DNA of 64,000 bases from Stomorhina lunata (GCA_933228675.1 OW121742.1:15888489-15952488); one strand, 5' to 3'; positions 35,148 through 46,254 are shown, counted from the first letter of the stretch. Program-made: numbers and translations. The notes: generated by a model from the letters alone, not told the origin.

Positions 35148-35993
35148 CCCAGTAAGAAAAAAGGTTTATTCTCAAATTGAGGACGATTTGAAAATAAATC
35201 TTTTTTCAAAGGTCAAACGTTTGATACTGATTTGATACTGATTTGAGAATAATAGCGTTCTCAACAAAAAGGGGACTTTATTCTCAAATTGAGAAATGCC
35301 TTTGTTCTTAAATCATTATCAAACCTCATTGTCAAAGGTTTTTCAAATATGGATATCATCTCCATGTGGAACATAAATAAAATGGCGTCGTATTTTTGAT
35401 ATTTTTGAGTTTGTTTATTTTGTTTTTGAAAACGGTGCATCATATTTGAATTCTTTTGCTTAAAATATAATTTTTTTATTGTTAGGTATATATAATTTAT
35501 AATTTAAGAAACAAAGAAAATTTAAGAAACAAAGAAAATTTACTTATTCATATGAATATTATTGAATTTTTAATCTCGACTTTTATAAGCCAGGTTTTAT
35601 GGTCAAATATATATCAATTTTAAAATATCCGAAAGAAATAGCGAATTTTTTTGAAATGCAATTCCATTCCATTAAAATATCTTAAACATTAATTTTTTTT
35701 GTAACATAACTTTTTTTTAAAGTTTGAAAAAACATTAATTTGATATCAATTTTATATAACACCATTTTTCAATTATTCTCAATCTCATCTTAGGGTTTGA
35801 TAATGATTTGAGAATAACCTTTATTCTCAATTTGAGAAACTATCATTTTTCAAACGTTTATTCTCAAATGAACCCTCATTTGAAAATGAATTTGAATCTC
35901 AAACATCTGTTCAGGTTTGAAAAAAGTTTGAAAAAAACGTTTGATATCAAATGTAAAAGTCATCATATTTCAAACGTTCGACACTATTCTGGG
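35148..35993. mobile_element. ~846-bp inverted-repeat element next to the RTE fragment
   Basis: Both ends begin with CCCAG, and words such as TTCTCAAATTGAGAA, AAATCATTATCAAACC, AAACGTTTGA and CATTTGAGAATAA recur on opposite strands in the two arms (about 35148-35340 and 35780-35993). The middle is AT-rich and non-coding. TTAA precedes the left end but not the right end, so no target duplication is established. It lies immediately upstream of the RTE fragment and may have split that element. Confidence 0.65.
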
Positions 35994-37090
35994 AAGCTCC
36001 TCAACATCAGCGTTTGCATTTAGACTTGCATTTCATGTCTTAATCTGTATTAATCTTTTTCTGAAGATGACTTGGTGGCTACTCAGAATAGGTCTTCTGA
36101 GGCTGAATATCCATCAAAATTCACACATGTATGTGGAATAAGGTTCCACTGATTCGTCTTGACTTGATATAAAATATTTCTTCCGTCTTTTCCATTTTTG
36201 ATAATATTTTGATTTAAACATTTTACTCATACAATGGCATTGTTTCATTTTTCGCCGCTTTTGAAGCATTTTGACTTTATATACTCTGCGGGCTCAAGAA
36301 AAATTCTGGTCTTTGTATTTTTTCACGTCTTCTGCTGTCTTCATTCTTCATTTCTTTCAGTTATTTTCATCTTTATTAACATAATGTTTCATACTTTTAT
36401 AACTATGATATAAAAAGAAGAAAATTAGCCTTCTTGCCTCTCCTGATCCATTCATCAGTTCGTACGTCTCCGTCCCATTGTCGGTGTTGTCTAAACATTT
36501 GCATCTTGTGGTCAAATTCATCCATGACTTTGAGGTGTGAGCTATTTTAATGTTCTTGATTGCCAATGATAAAATTGTTGTTGATGTTGTTGGGGACTGG
36601 TGTTGCAGTGTCCCCTCTCATCATCCAAAAATCGCTACAACCTGACACACGAATACATGCAAATAGACAATTGGTAAAATTTTTGTTTTTTTTTTGTTTT
36701 ACTCTTCCTAAATTCTTTGGTGTATCTCCTATAAAAGTGACCAAGGAGTAGAATCTTGGATTTAAATTTGAAGAAAAAAAGTGCGATATTTGTTGCTTCG
36801 GATTCAAGGTGTTGCTGTTTTGTAATGGTGATTTGATGTACTTGTTGTTGTTTAATGTTTTGCTGCAGTTGTTAGTCTTATTGCTGTAACATCAAGAGTT
36901 TTTGCTGTTTGCTGTCGCTGTTAATGTTGCTGTAGTGATTTTGGTTATTGCTAAAATAAAAGTATTTGCCCTCTGGTTATCTTGTTGTAACAAGATAATT
37001 GCTTAATTTGATTGGCTTATATTATCAGGCGTAAAATGTTTACTATACAATCTCTATTCCAGCGAACATACATTCACATAAATTCAAAGA
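35994..37090. other. Non-coding stretch
   Basis: No gene recognised. GTTGTTGATGTTG-type patches occur near 36575 and 36830-36950. The first ~140 bp could be the further 5' part of the interrupted RTE element on the minus strand (fragments such as ASLNANADVEEL), but this is weak. Confidence 0.5.
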
Positions 37091-37990
37091 CCCCGTGGTA
37101 AAAATTTGCAGACCTACATTTCTTTTCTGAAGACCTTCTATTTACTTTCTGTTTTAGGTCTGTTTATATATTTAAATCAACCTTTCTGCTCTTTGAAAAA
37201 TAAATCAAAAACAATTATGAAGACCTTCTGAAAGACCTTCTTCTTTAGTTATTTCAACTTCTAGAAGCTTTTTTAATAATATAAATATGAAAGCACTATA
37301 TTAAAGCCTTAATGGAAAGCTTCTTTTCAAACATATCATAAACAAAATTAAGTAGACCTTCCAAAACACCATCTTCCTGGTGTAGAGAAGGTCTTCTAAA
37401 GACCTTCTGCACTAAATTCTTCTTCAGATCATGACACTTCTAGAAGTTAAAAAAGTTATTAAAAAAAAAAAATAAGTAGACGTCCCGAAACACTATCTTC
37501 TGATGGTAGTACAGAAGGTCTTCTGAAGACCTTCTGTAGGATATTCTTATTTAGACCTTGCCACTTCTAGAAGTTCTATATATATATATATATATATATA
37601 TAATTCCCCTACAACATTCCAATTGGAACAAGTGGTACTTCTCTCAGACAATGAGCAGCATCCGATTCTCATTGTCGTTGAAAGGGACCTACGTTTTAAC
37701 TCCGGCTACGAACGGCAAATGCATTAGTTAGAGAAGTTTTACATAGCCTAATACTCAATAACTAGTGGCTAGCTGAGTTATAACTCTAGAAGTTCCAAAA
37801 AGACTAATTTTTCATAAATAAATAAAGACTAAGCCCTAATGGAAAACTTATTTTCAAAGAGTTCAAATACAAAATTATATAACCATTCCAAACACCATCT
37901 TCTCAAGACCTTCTCCCGAACAAAAGTAGACCTGATAATCCAAAGCCAAGCTTCTAACGGCTAATTATAGAAGCATCGTTTTAAGTAAAA
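37091..37990. repeat. Diverged ~130-150-bp tandem repeat with AGACCTTCT palindromes
   Basis: Units share GTAGACCTTCC-like starts, CACCATCTTC, an AGAAGGTCTTC palindrome and ACTTCTAGAAGTT. Clear units lie at about 37220-37350, 37350-37465 and 37465-37576, with a last one after 37785. The palindrome at 37511-37533 has perfect 11-bp arms. One unit is interrupted by the SINE-like insertion at 37577-37784. Confidence 0.8.
37577..37784 (-). mobile_element. 208-bp SINE-like insertion with (TA)n tail and 11-bp target duplication
   Basis: TCTAGAAGTTC flanks the insert on both sides (37566-37576 and 37785-37795). The plus-strand left end is a TA microsatellite (37577-37602), which would be the 3' tail of a minus-strand element. 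On that strand the body contains TAGCCACTAGTT and, about 50 bases on, GTTCGTAGCC. These loosely resemble tRNA-type A and B boxes of RNA polymerase III promoters. Duplication length, simple-repeat tail and size fit a LINE-mobilised SINE. The box resemblance is imperfect and the family is not identified. Confidence 0.6.
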
Positions 37991-38784
37991 TAGAAGTCCT
38001 CTTATCCACAAATCATGTACACTATTATATAAGTAAAGCTGATATCTTTTCCCGCTGGGATCGAAATAGTAATATATATAAATTTTGTATACAATTCACT
38101 TTTATGCATATGAAACATACATATATACAAACATATGTATATATTGTATGTATTTATGAATAAATCTATGTAGAGGTGAGTGCATGAAATGAATAAGTTT
38201 TGGCAGATTTGTGTATATTTGTATGATAATATAGTCATATGCCCCATGGTAATAGCATTAAATCAGACACACTTAGAAAAAATAGGCAAAAATTGATAAA
38301 TCAATACAAAACAAAAAAACTAAGGTATACTTTCAGGAGCCCTTCTTGATACTCTCTGAATAAATGACTAGAGCTAAGAAAAACGTGATCAGAAAATAAT
38401 ATTAGCTGGATGTACTATAAAGTTTAATTACTTCTCCTTTAGTGGATTTTGGCTACATTAGATCTCAGAATTTTTTTTTTCCTTAAAATTCAATATATTT
38501 ATTTTTTCAGTGTTTTCATTGTATCGCCTTTCCATGTCAGCCATTCACGATGACCATTGTTAACTTGCATTTATGTAATTCTGTTTATGTTGATTGGCAT
38601 CAATCTCTTATAGGATTTTTTTCTTTCTGTGATTGAATGTGATTCTGTGAAAATGCTAATTACATGCATCTTTTGGCTAAATTATGTTGTTGTCTTGAAA
38701 TCTTAATTTATATACGAATTCATGTGTATTTAACCCATAAATGAAGAACAAAAAATACTTATTCCAGGAATTAATTGGTTTACA
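37991..38784. other. Non-coding AT-rich stretch
   Basis: No gene recognised. It contains ATATAC/ATGTAT-rich low complexity near 38100-38165. The 81-codon minus-strand frame at 38002-38247 follows that patch and looks accidental. Confidence 0.6.
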
Positions 38785-40205
38785 ATTTTTGTATAAAAAT
38801 TTTCATATCAAAAATTTTTGTATAAAAATTTTCATATCAAAAATTTTCTATAAAAATGTTTATATTGAAAATTTTCATATCAAAAATTTTCTGTAAAAAA
38901 TTTCATATCGAAAATTTTCTATAAAAATTTTCATATCAAAAATTTTCATATCGACAATTTTCTAAAAAAATTTTCCTATCGAAAATTTTTAATAAAAACG
39001 TTCATATTGAAAATCTTTTATAAAAATTTTCATATAGCAAATTTTCTACAAAAAAATTTTATATAAACAATTTTCATATCGAAAATTTTCTGTAAAAACT
39101 TTTATATCGAAAATTTTCTATAAAAATTTTCGTATCGAAGATTTTCTATAAAAATTTTTATATCGAAGATTTTCTATAAAAATTTTTATATCGAAGATTC
39201 TCTATAAAAATTTTTATATCGAAAATTTTCTATAAAAATTTTCATATCGAAAATTTTCTATAAAAATATGAAAATTTTCGATATATTTTCATATTGAAAA
39301 TTTTCTATAAAAATTTTCATATTGAAAATTTTCTATAAAAATTTTCATATTGAAAATTTTCTATAAAAATTTTCATATTGAAAATTTTCTATAAAAATTT
39401 TCATATTGAAAATTTTCTATAAAAATTTTCATATTGAAAATTTTCTATAAAAATTTTCATATTGAAAATTTTCTATAAAAATTTTCATATTAAAAATTTT
39501 CTATAAAAATTTTCATATTGAAAATTTTCTATAAATATTTTCATATTGAAAATTTTCTATAAAAATTTTCATATTGAAAATTTTCTATAAAAATTTTCAT
39601 ATTGAAAATTTTCTATAAAAATTTTCATATTGAAAATTTTCTATAAAAATTTTCATATTAAAAATTTTCTATAAAAATTTTCATATTGAAAATTTTCTAT
39701 AAAAATTTTCATATTAAAAATTTTCTATAAAAATTTTCATATTGAAAATTTTCTGTAAAAATTTTCATTTTGAAAATTTTCTATAAAAATTTTCATTTTG
39801 AAAATTTTCTATAAAAATTTTCATATTGAAAATTTTCTATAAAAATTTTCATATTGAAAATTTTCTATAAAAATTTTCATATTGAAAATTTTCTATAAAA
39901 ATTTTCATATTGAAAATTTTCTATAAAAATTGTCATATCGAAAATTTTCTATAAAAATTGTCATATCGAAAATTTTCTATAAAAATTTTCATATCGAAAA
40001 TTTTCTATAAAAATTGTCATATCGAAAATTTTCTATAAAAATTTTCATATTGAAAATTTTCTATAAAAATTTTCATATCGAAAATTTTCTATAAAAATTT
40101 TCATATCGAAAATTTTCTATAAAAATTTTCTGTAAAAATTTCCATATCGAAAAATTTCTTTAAAATTTGTTTAACATCGAAAATTTTCTATAAAAATTTT
40201 CATAT
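38785..40205 (+). repeat. Satellite array 6, 28-bp monomer (CTATAA with CATATTG or CATATCG linker)
   Basis: About 50 units of AAAATTTTCATATTG followed by AAAATTTTCTATA. The CATATTG variant is homogeneous from about 39290 to 39940. CATATCG variants dominate both flanks. An inverted unit at about 39262-39295 (AATATGAAAAT mirrored by ATTTTCATATT) marks the left switch between variants. Here the usual CTATAG has become CTATAA. Confidence 0.96.
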
Positions 40206-40959
40206 CGAAAATTAAATTAACTTACTTTAACTGTCCCATATTCATTTTTCGTTTCATTGTTCCAAAACATCTACTTATTTGTTCACCAACTCAAAAAAAA
40301 AAAAACTATCAACAACAACTCTATGTATATTTTGCTCTGCTTTTGAATTGCATTTGATTAACAACAACAACAATACACAATTTGTTATTGCAATTGCAAT
40401 ACTCTTCACTCTCACTAACTAGCGGCTCTTTAATTCTTCTTCTTGCTTTTCATTGCATTTAATTAGCGACGCATTAAAAAATTGCACTTTTTGCTTAATT
40501 TTTACACTGAATTTTTTCATTATTAAAACACTTTTACCAAAAATATTTTTATACACTTTTGAAGCCGACACTTTAAGCTTTCTTTTGATCTAAATTTTAT
40601 TGCTGGGGGCTTATTATTTTTCCGGATAATTGCAATTTTATTTACCACTAATTTTCCTATTAATTTTTGCACTTTTTACAAGACGAGATTAAAACGCGGA
40701 CTAATTGACAGTTTTATTTGGGTACATAATAGAGATGAGATAAACTAATGTAAAAAGAAGGGGAAAAAATGTTAAGTAAACGATTGGTTGATAGAGAGGA
40801 AATAAAAGTAAAGGAAGTTGATTAAAAGCAGGAAATTTATGGGTATACGGGAAATTTTAATAATAAAGATTTTTACAATCACTTTAAAATATTTACTCTA
40901 GAAATTTTTCTTTAAAAGAATAATGAATAATTGTATGAAAAAATGTATACCAAAACAAT
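40206..40959. other. Unique AT-rich stretch, possibly a 5' UTR-like segment on the minus strand
   Basis: No coding region recognised. Read on the minus strand, 40720 to 40240 has the texture of a fly 5' untranslated exon: many AAAAGTGCAA, GCAATTGCAATAAC and AAAGTGT words and few T-runs, with a slightly GC-richer start near 40690. I see no clear splice donor or start codon context, so this is only a suggestion. Confidence 0.3.
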
Positions 40960-41687
40960 TAAGAAAGTGCTATAGTCGGCCAAGCCCGAACATACGAAAA
41001 ATTATTATTTTTTTCAAAACTATATATTTAAGCTGTTTTTGTCATTTTGACCTATATGGGGGCTAGGATCATATGTGGACCGATTACCTTGAAATTTAGC
41101 AAATTTATTACAGTTAAAAAAGTTACGTATGCGAAAAATAAACTCAAAATTCTCATTATCCTCAAATTTATGAGCCTTTTTTATTTGTTTTTGTCTCATT
41201 TAGTGCGTTTTGACAGAAGAGTTAGTATAGGAGCTATGTTCAAATATGAACCGATTTCAACGAAATTTGGTACAGTGATTTAAGTTTACATAAGGAGTGT
41301 TTGTTTTAAATTTCATGAAAAAATATTTATATTTGTGGTCAATATATCAATTCCTGGAAGTGGGACCTATGGGAGGTACCATTAATAATGGACCGATTTT
41401 GACGAATTTCAATAGCCATGGTTCCATTATCAAAAAAAAAAAATGATCAGCGCCAAATTTCATCAAATTATCTTTAGAATTGCGACCTGTAGTTTGATTA
41501 CAAAGTTTACATGGTGGTCCAGCCAGACGGACGCATGGACGGACGCACATCGCTAAATCGACTCAGAAAGTGATTCTTAGTCTATTGGTATACTAAAAGC
41601 TGGGTCTACGACAAATATTTCTATGCGTTACATACATCAGCACAAACTTATAATACCCTTTCCACCTATAGTAGTGAAGGGTATAAA
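40960..41687 (+). mobile_element. Dispersed hairpin-ended repeat, copy 2
   Basis: Starts TAAGAAAGTGCTATAGTCGG and ends with a terminal hairpin (TACCCTT, a short loop with CCACCTATAGTAG, then AAGGGTA) before TATAAAAAG. It contains internal direct repeats of the ATGTGGACCGATT phrase and a GGACGGACGCAC run near 41535. It is the most complete 3' end of the family in the window. Open frames within it (78 and 67 codons) are incidental. Confidence 0.85.
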
Positions 41688-42235
41688 AAGGTTTGGAAAA
41701 ATCTGAAGGGGTGGGACGATTTTTCAGTGAGCTCGAGCTGGTTAGATAAATTTATGTTGAGGCAAATTTTTAGATAACGAAAAAATTTGTAGCGAAAAAG
41801 TTTCTAGCCAGAAAGCGTGCTAGAGATTTTTTGAAAAAGTTAGCCGATATTCTTGATAAATGGCTTTGAGTGAAGATCAAGTTTATAATGATGTTTTATA
41901 TATGATATCGATTTAGGTTCTGCTTCATTAACTACGCTCTGGTGGCATCTATAATAACATGGAATCCATCCTCAATATGATCGAACTTAAAAATGAGTGA
42001 ATTTTTCGAAGAAATGAGTTATTATAGAGAAGATGAGGATGATTTAAGTAATTATAATAGAATACTGATTTAATTTCTTTGATTTAAATGTTTTCGTGGC
42101 AGAAGTTTAGATGTGAAAGATTTGCGGAGATCCACTTACTCTTACTAAAAAAAACCGATCAAATTTCGTTCTTGATAAAGATAGAACAGTTTGGAATCTT
42201 TAACAATTTAGATGTCATATAAATTGACTAAATGA
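41688..42235. other. Non-coding stretch between repeats
   Basis: Nothing certain. The phrase ALSEDQVYND can be read at about 41863-41892 on the plus strand. It loosely resembles the helix-turn-helix region of mariner transposases, which would fit the trace at 42236. The reading frame is otherwise closed. Confidence 0.35.
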
Positions 42236-42286
42236 AATGTGACAGGCGACGAAAACTGGATATATGGAGAACATAAAATATGGTGA
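42236..42286 (+). pseudogene. Trace of a mariner-type transposase
   Basis: The plus strand reads NVTGDENWIYGEHKIW before a stop at 42284-42286. In mariner transposases the first catalytic aspartate lies in a [IV]TGDE-x-W-[IV]-Y block, and this matches it, including the G after WIY. No other catalytic aspartate or terminal inverted repeat was found nearby. The frame is closed on both sides, so it is at best a short relic. Confidence 0.45.
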
Positions 42287-42391
42287 AACGTAACAAACGA
42301 CTACCAAGCCTGGTAATATCGCAGATGAAATTGTGAGATTTTTGTGTCATTCCGGTGCGTAGAACCAACTGCAGTTCCAACAACAACCAAG

Positions 42392-42580
42392 CGACGGCCG
42401 CTTCCTTGTGGATTCCATCGAAGTGCTTGTAGAGCAATGTTGGCATTTGGCCTTCGAAGTGTGTGGCCTATCCACCGCCATTTCCGTTGACATACCTCTA
42501 TAGAAGAAGGGATTTGGTTTGTAGCGTTTAGTAGATCTTCATTTCATATGTGATTTGGCCACCATATATCAAGGATTTGC
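42392..42580 (-). pseudogene. 189-bp fragment of the same RTE-type element (C-terminal domain)
   Basis: This aligns without gaps to 33044-33232 (189 bases each, about 15 differences by eye), from cgacggccgcttccttgtg to aaggatttgc. It encodes the part that includes RWIGHILRR-like and NIALQALRWNPQGSGRR-like text. Both ends are abrupt. It lies just downstream of the mariner trace and 12 bp before a small satellite array. Confidence 0.9.
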
Positions 42581-42591
42581 TTTAATATTAA

Positions 42592-42800
42592 ACAATTTTA
42601 AATTTTTATATATATTTTTTTAATATTTTTGATAAACAAATTTTCTATAGAAATATTTTTGATAGAAAAATATTTCTATAGAAAAATTTTTGATAAAAAA
42701 ATTTTCTATAGAAAAATGTTTGATAAATAAATTTTCTATAGAAAAATTTTTTATAAAAAAATTTTCTTTAGAAAAATTTTTGATAACAAAATTTTCTCAG
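42592..42800 (+). repeat. Small CTATAG satellite array with TTGATA linker
   Basis: Six to seven units of about 30 bp: AAAAATTTTTGATA followed by AAAAAATTTTCTATAG. The same variant is found at 58550-58790 and 59450-59605. Confidence 0.9.
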
Positions 42801-44081
42801 TAGGTACATGTCCTTTGTAATCGTCTGACTGGATTTCAACAGCTCATAATGCAAAATACATTTCTAATCACACCAAATATGGAGTCATAGATATTTAGTT
42901 CCTGTCCTGATTTAGCTGGTTCGATCTTTCTATATGACTTTTTGCATTTAGGGCTATCGTAATATATCCATTTTTCATCTTATTGCGGCTTCCAACGCTT
43001 CCGACCTGCAAAGTCGCATGTTTACAGTTGATATATTACTCTTCAAAATATCATATTTGTTATTATTGACACAAACCATATGTCATAGATATGCCATTGT
43101 TCTTCAAATCGATATTATTACCTTGTATTTACCATTATTTATAAGTAAGGTTCGTCACAACTGAATATAAGGCCCTTAATTATTTTGTACTTGAATGAAC
43201 GTTTAGTACCAAAATCTCAATCATCATAATTTCTTACTAAAACTCAACATTGCCTTAAAATCTGATTTGTTTTTTAAATTTTCGTAATTTGCACATTAAG
43301 ATTGATCATCAACAAAAATATAGTCAAATTAAATAAAACTTATATTTACAACCAATAAAAATTTACGGGCCTACCATAAAATAACAAAAAATCTTCAAAA
43401 CCATCTTTGTCTTATTGAATACTTTTTCCAACACCCTCAAACTCCAACTCAATCTTAAACATTTAATTCAAACTTAAACGTTGAAAGCATAAAACTGAAT
43501 ATTAAAAGATAATCTGGGTGTAAAAAGAGAATTAATAAAACATTTAATAAATATTAAAAAAAATAAAAAAAGGATCGATAACGGGCAGACAGACTGAAGC
43601 ATAAAAAGAGTCGCCCAAATGAAATACTCGTATAATGGCCACGGCGATGAAGGAAAACGAATAAAGTTGATGGCGGTGAGGCTGAGGTTGATGTTGATGA
43701 AATATGAAAAAGTGTTGAAAAATTCATGTTTTTTATACTTTCGCAAAACTTTCTCAGAAACCCAAAAAAAGACGCAGTTGAGTATCAACAATTCAATATA
43801 ATTCCTTGTTCTTTTATTAAAATAAATCTGAGTTGAAATAAATTCTGGGGGGAAACAAACAGATACACAGAATTTTGGTTAAAGACATGTTGAGATAAAG
43901 GGAAAAACTTTAAGTGCTTACACTTGTAAGTCTTCACAACCAGTTATTTTTTTTTAATAAATATTTCATAAATTTAGTAAAAATCCCAGTAACTGGGTCG
44001 AAATTGAATTGCTGCTCTTTTGCTTTATAATGATTTTCAAACCAAAAGATTACACTAGTCAACAGACAAAATTACATTCAA
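42801..44081. other. Non-coding stretch
   Basis: No gene recognised. A 105-codon minus-strand frame (43474-43791) is hydrophobic and AT-driven, without a domain I know and without a supported start. I treat it as chance. Confidence 0.55.
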
Positions 44082-44865
44082 ACAAGTAAGAAAGTGCTAT
44101 AGTCGTTCAGGCCCGACCATACGATACCCTTCACCACTAAGGTCAAAGGTTTTATTTTTCCTGTATAAAGACAAATATTTGCTAAATTTTGCCATCATAC
44201 AAACATTCTCTCAAAACTTATTTAAGCTGCTTCCGACATTTGGACTTATATGAGAGCTAGGGTCAAATGTGGACCGATTATCTCGAAATTTGGCAAATTG
44301 CAAATTACAGTTATTACAAAAATTATGTATGCAAAAAATAAACTTAAAATTCCCATTATCTTCAGATTTTCAAATGTTTTAGTGATTTTTGTCTCATTTA
44401 GTGCGTTTTTAAAGAAAAGTTTGTATGGGAGCTATGGTCAAATGTAGACCGATTTTAACGAAATTTGGTACAGTGATTTAAGTTTACATAAGCAATATTT
44501 GATTTAAATTTCATGAAAAAATATTGATATTTGTGGTCAATATATCAATTCCGGGAAGTGAGACCTATGGGAGATACCATAAATAATTGACTGATTTTGA
44601 AGAATTTCAATTGCCATGGTCCCATTACCAAGAAATGATCTGTGCCAAATTTCATAAAATTATATTTAGAATTGCGACCTGTAGTTTGATTACAAGGTTT
44701 TCATGGGGGTCCAGCCAGACAGACGGACGGACGGACATCGCTAAATCGACTCAGAAAGTGATTCTAAGCCTATTGGTATACTAAAAGGTGGGTCTAAGAC
44801 AAATATTTCCATGCGTTACATACATCAGCACAAACTTATAATACCCTTTCCACCTATGGTGGTGG
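44082..44865 (+). mobile_element. Dispersed hairpin-ended repeat, copy 3
   Basis: Starts AAGTAAGAAAGTGCTATAG, then GATACCCTTCACCAC, and ends at CCACCTATGGTGGTG. It has the full interior: two to three TCAAATGTGGACCGATT-type phrases, GACGGACGGACGGAC near 44710, then CTAAATCGACTCAGAAAG. Its last bases are replaced by a poly-T and the start of an inverted fragment of the same family, so it lacks the final AAGGGTATAAA. Confidence 0.88.
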
Positions 44866-45133
44866 TTTTTTTTTTGACCCTAGCTCTCATATAAGTCATA
44901 CTCAGGTACCTTCATACTTCCAGAAATTGAGATTTTGGTTACAAATTTTGTTATATTTTTATGAAATTTATAAAAAACATTGTTTATTAGAGTTTTTCGA
45001 AAAAAAAAATAAGTCAGTCATCCCCTAGGATTAAAGATAATGTAAAAATAATACTAATTTTTTTTATCACGCCTAAAAATACCGCCCTTTTTGTATTTTG
45101 TTAACTGTTACGCCATCTTTAGTCCGATTATAA
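44866..45133 (-). repeat. Inverted fragment of the dispersed repeat and non-coding DNA
   Basis: TTGACCCTAGCTCTCATATAA at 44874 onward is the reverse complement of the 5' internal part of the dispersed repeat (compare 44247-44270). It lies head to head with copy 3, separated only by a T-run. The rest of the interval is AT-rich and unassigned. Confidence 0.65.
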
Positions 45134-45373
45134 CACTTTATATTTCGATGTTTAAGGCTCCGTAAGGGCTACATTTCTTTCTGTGATAGTTTTTTACTAC
45201 TACGTCAGTTTTCAGTCATAATTTTTTAAAATTCGACTCGTACCCACCGTAATCGTATCGATTACGAATCTAGTTTTTAAATGTTATGACTATAAATTGA
45301 CGTGGTAGTAAAAAACGATCAAAGTGAGAAATGTAGCCCTTACAGAGCCGAGAACACCGATATATAAAATGTG
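45134..45373. mobile_element. 240-bp palindromic (foldback) element
   Basis: The left arm starts CACTTTATATTTCG and contains AAGGGCTACATTTCT and TTTTTTACTAC. The right arm contains GTAGTAAAAAAC, AGAAATGTAGCCCTT and ends ATATAAAATGTG. The arms of about 105 bp pair with modest mismatch. The centre itself is a hairpin (CGTAATCG, TAT, CGATTACG at 45248-45266). It is non-coding, and transcription from either strand would give a long stem-loop. Family not recognised. Confidence 0.8.
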
Positions 45374-45634
45374 ACGCAACTTTTTTTAGTATGGAAGGCA
45401 AACCAATCTATTGTTCATCATCAAGTTATTATTTTAATTTTAATAAAAATGAGGTTTTTTATTCAAATTTTTAAAATTGTTTTACTTCAATTTATTACAA
45501 AAAAGGTCTCGTTTACAAAAATAAAAAAATTTTGGCTCAAATGTGTCCTCTACTGGCTGGGAAGGCTTGAAATTTTGACCAAATTTATCAGACACGTTTT
45601 TTTCAAGCAAAATAAAAAATTTCTTTGAAAAAAA
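45374..45634. other. Non-coding stretch
   Basis: Nothing recognised. The 85-codon open frame at 45371-45628 is lysine/phenylalanine-rich and without motif. Confidence 0.5.
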
Positions 45635-46140
45635 GCTCCTAAGTCTAAAAATAATGACAATTTTATATTTATTTTTTGCAGGCATAATTTGTGTATAACC
45701 TGTAATCAAATTGCTAAATTTCGAGAAAATCGGTCCACATTTGACCCTAGCTCCAGTATGAGACCCAAAAAAGGAAATCTCTTTAAAATATATTTTCACT
45801 TCTTTTACTTTATTGTTAATAAAATCACCATTTATTAATGGATTTTTAGGAAGTAAGACTTATTTTATTACAAATATTCACAGTTTTTAATTTAATTGAA
45901 ATCGGTCCACATTTGACCGTAGCTCCAATACAAGACCTTCTGACAAAAACCACTTTAATGATTCAAAATTCACAAAAACGCTCCTAAATATGAAGATAAT
46001 GAATTTGAATGAATTTTATATTTAGTTGTGGCACACATAACTCCTGTATTCCCTCTATTACCAGTAATCAAATTGCTTAATTTCGAGAAAATCGGTTCAC
46101 ATTTGACCCTATCTCGCAAATAAGACACAGTGACTGTAAT
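45635..46140 (-). repeat. Cluster of three minus-strand fragments of the dispersed repeat
   Basis: GAAAATCGGTCCACATTTGA and ACCCTAGCTC at about 45723-45755, a similar unit at 45898-45935, and another at 46082-46125. Each is preceded by GTAATCAAATTGC-like text. They are spaced ~170-185 bp apart, which suggests that the internal phrase of the family has amplified in tandem here. Confidence 0.75.
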
Positions 46141-46254
46141 GTCTTAAATTCAAAATTGAGTTTTTTCAGTTCATTTACTTTATTGTAAATAATATCACCA
46201 TTTATTCATGGATTTTCAAGAAATATATTTTATTTTATTCTAAAAAATCGCAGG

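Noticed and set aside
35140..35160. TTAACCC junction suggesting a piggyBac-type element
   Set aside because: The right end (CTGGGAAGC) lacks the matching TTAA, so the assignment is not supported.
43474..43791. 105-codon hydrophobic minus-strand frame
   Set aside because: Composition follows the AT-rich DNA, no recognisable domain or signal, and no supporting neighbour.
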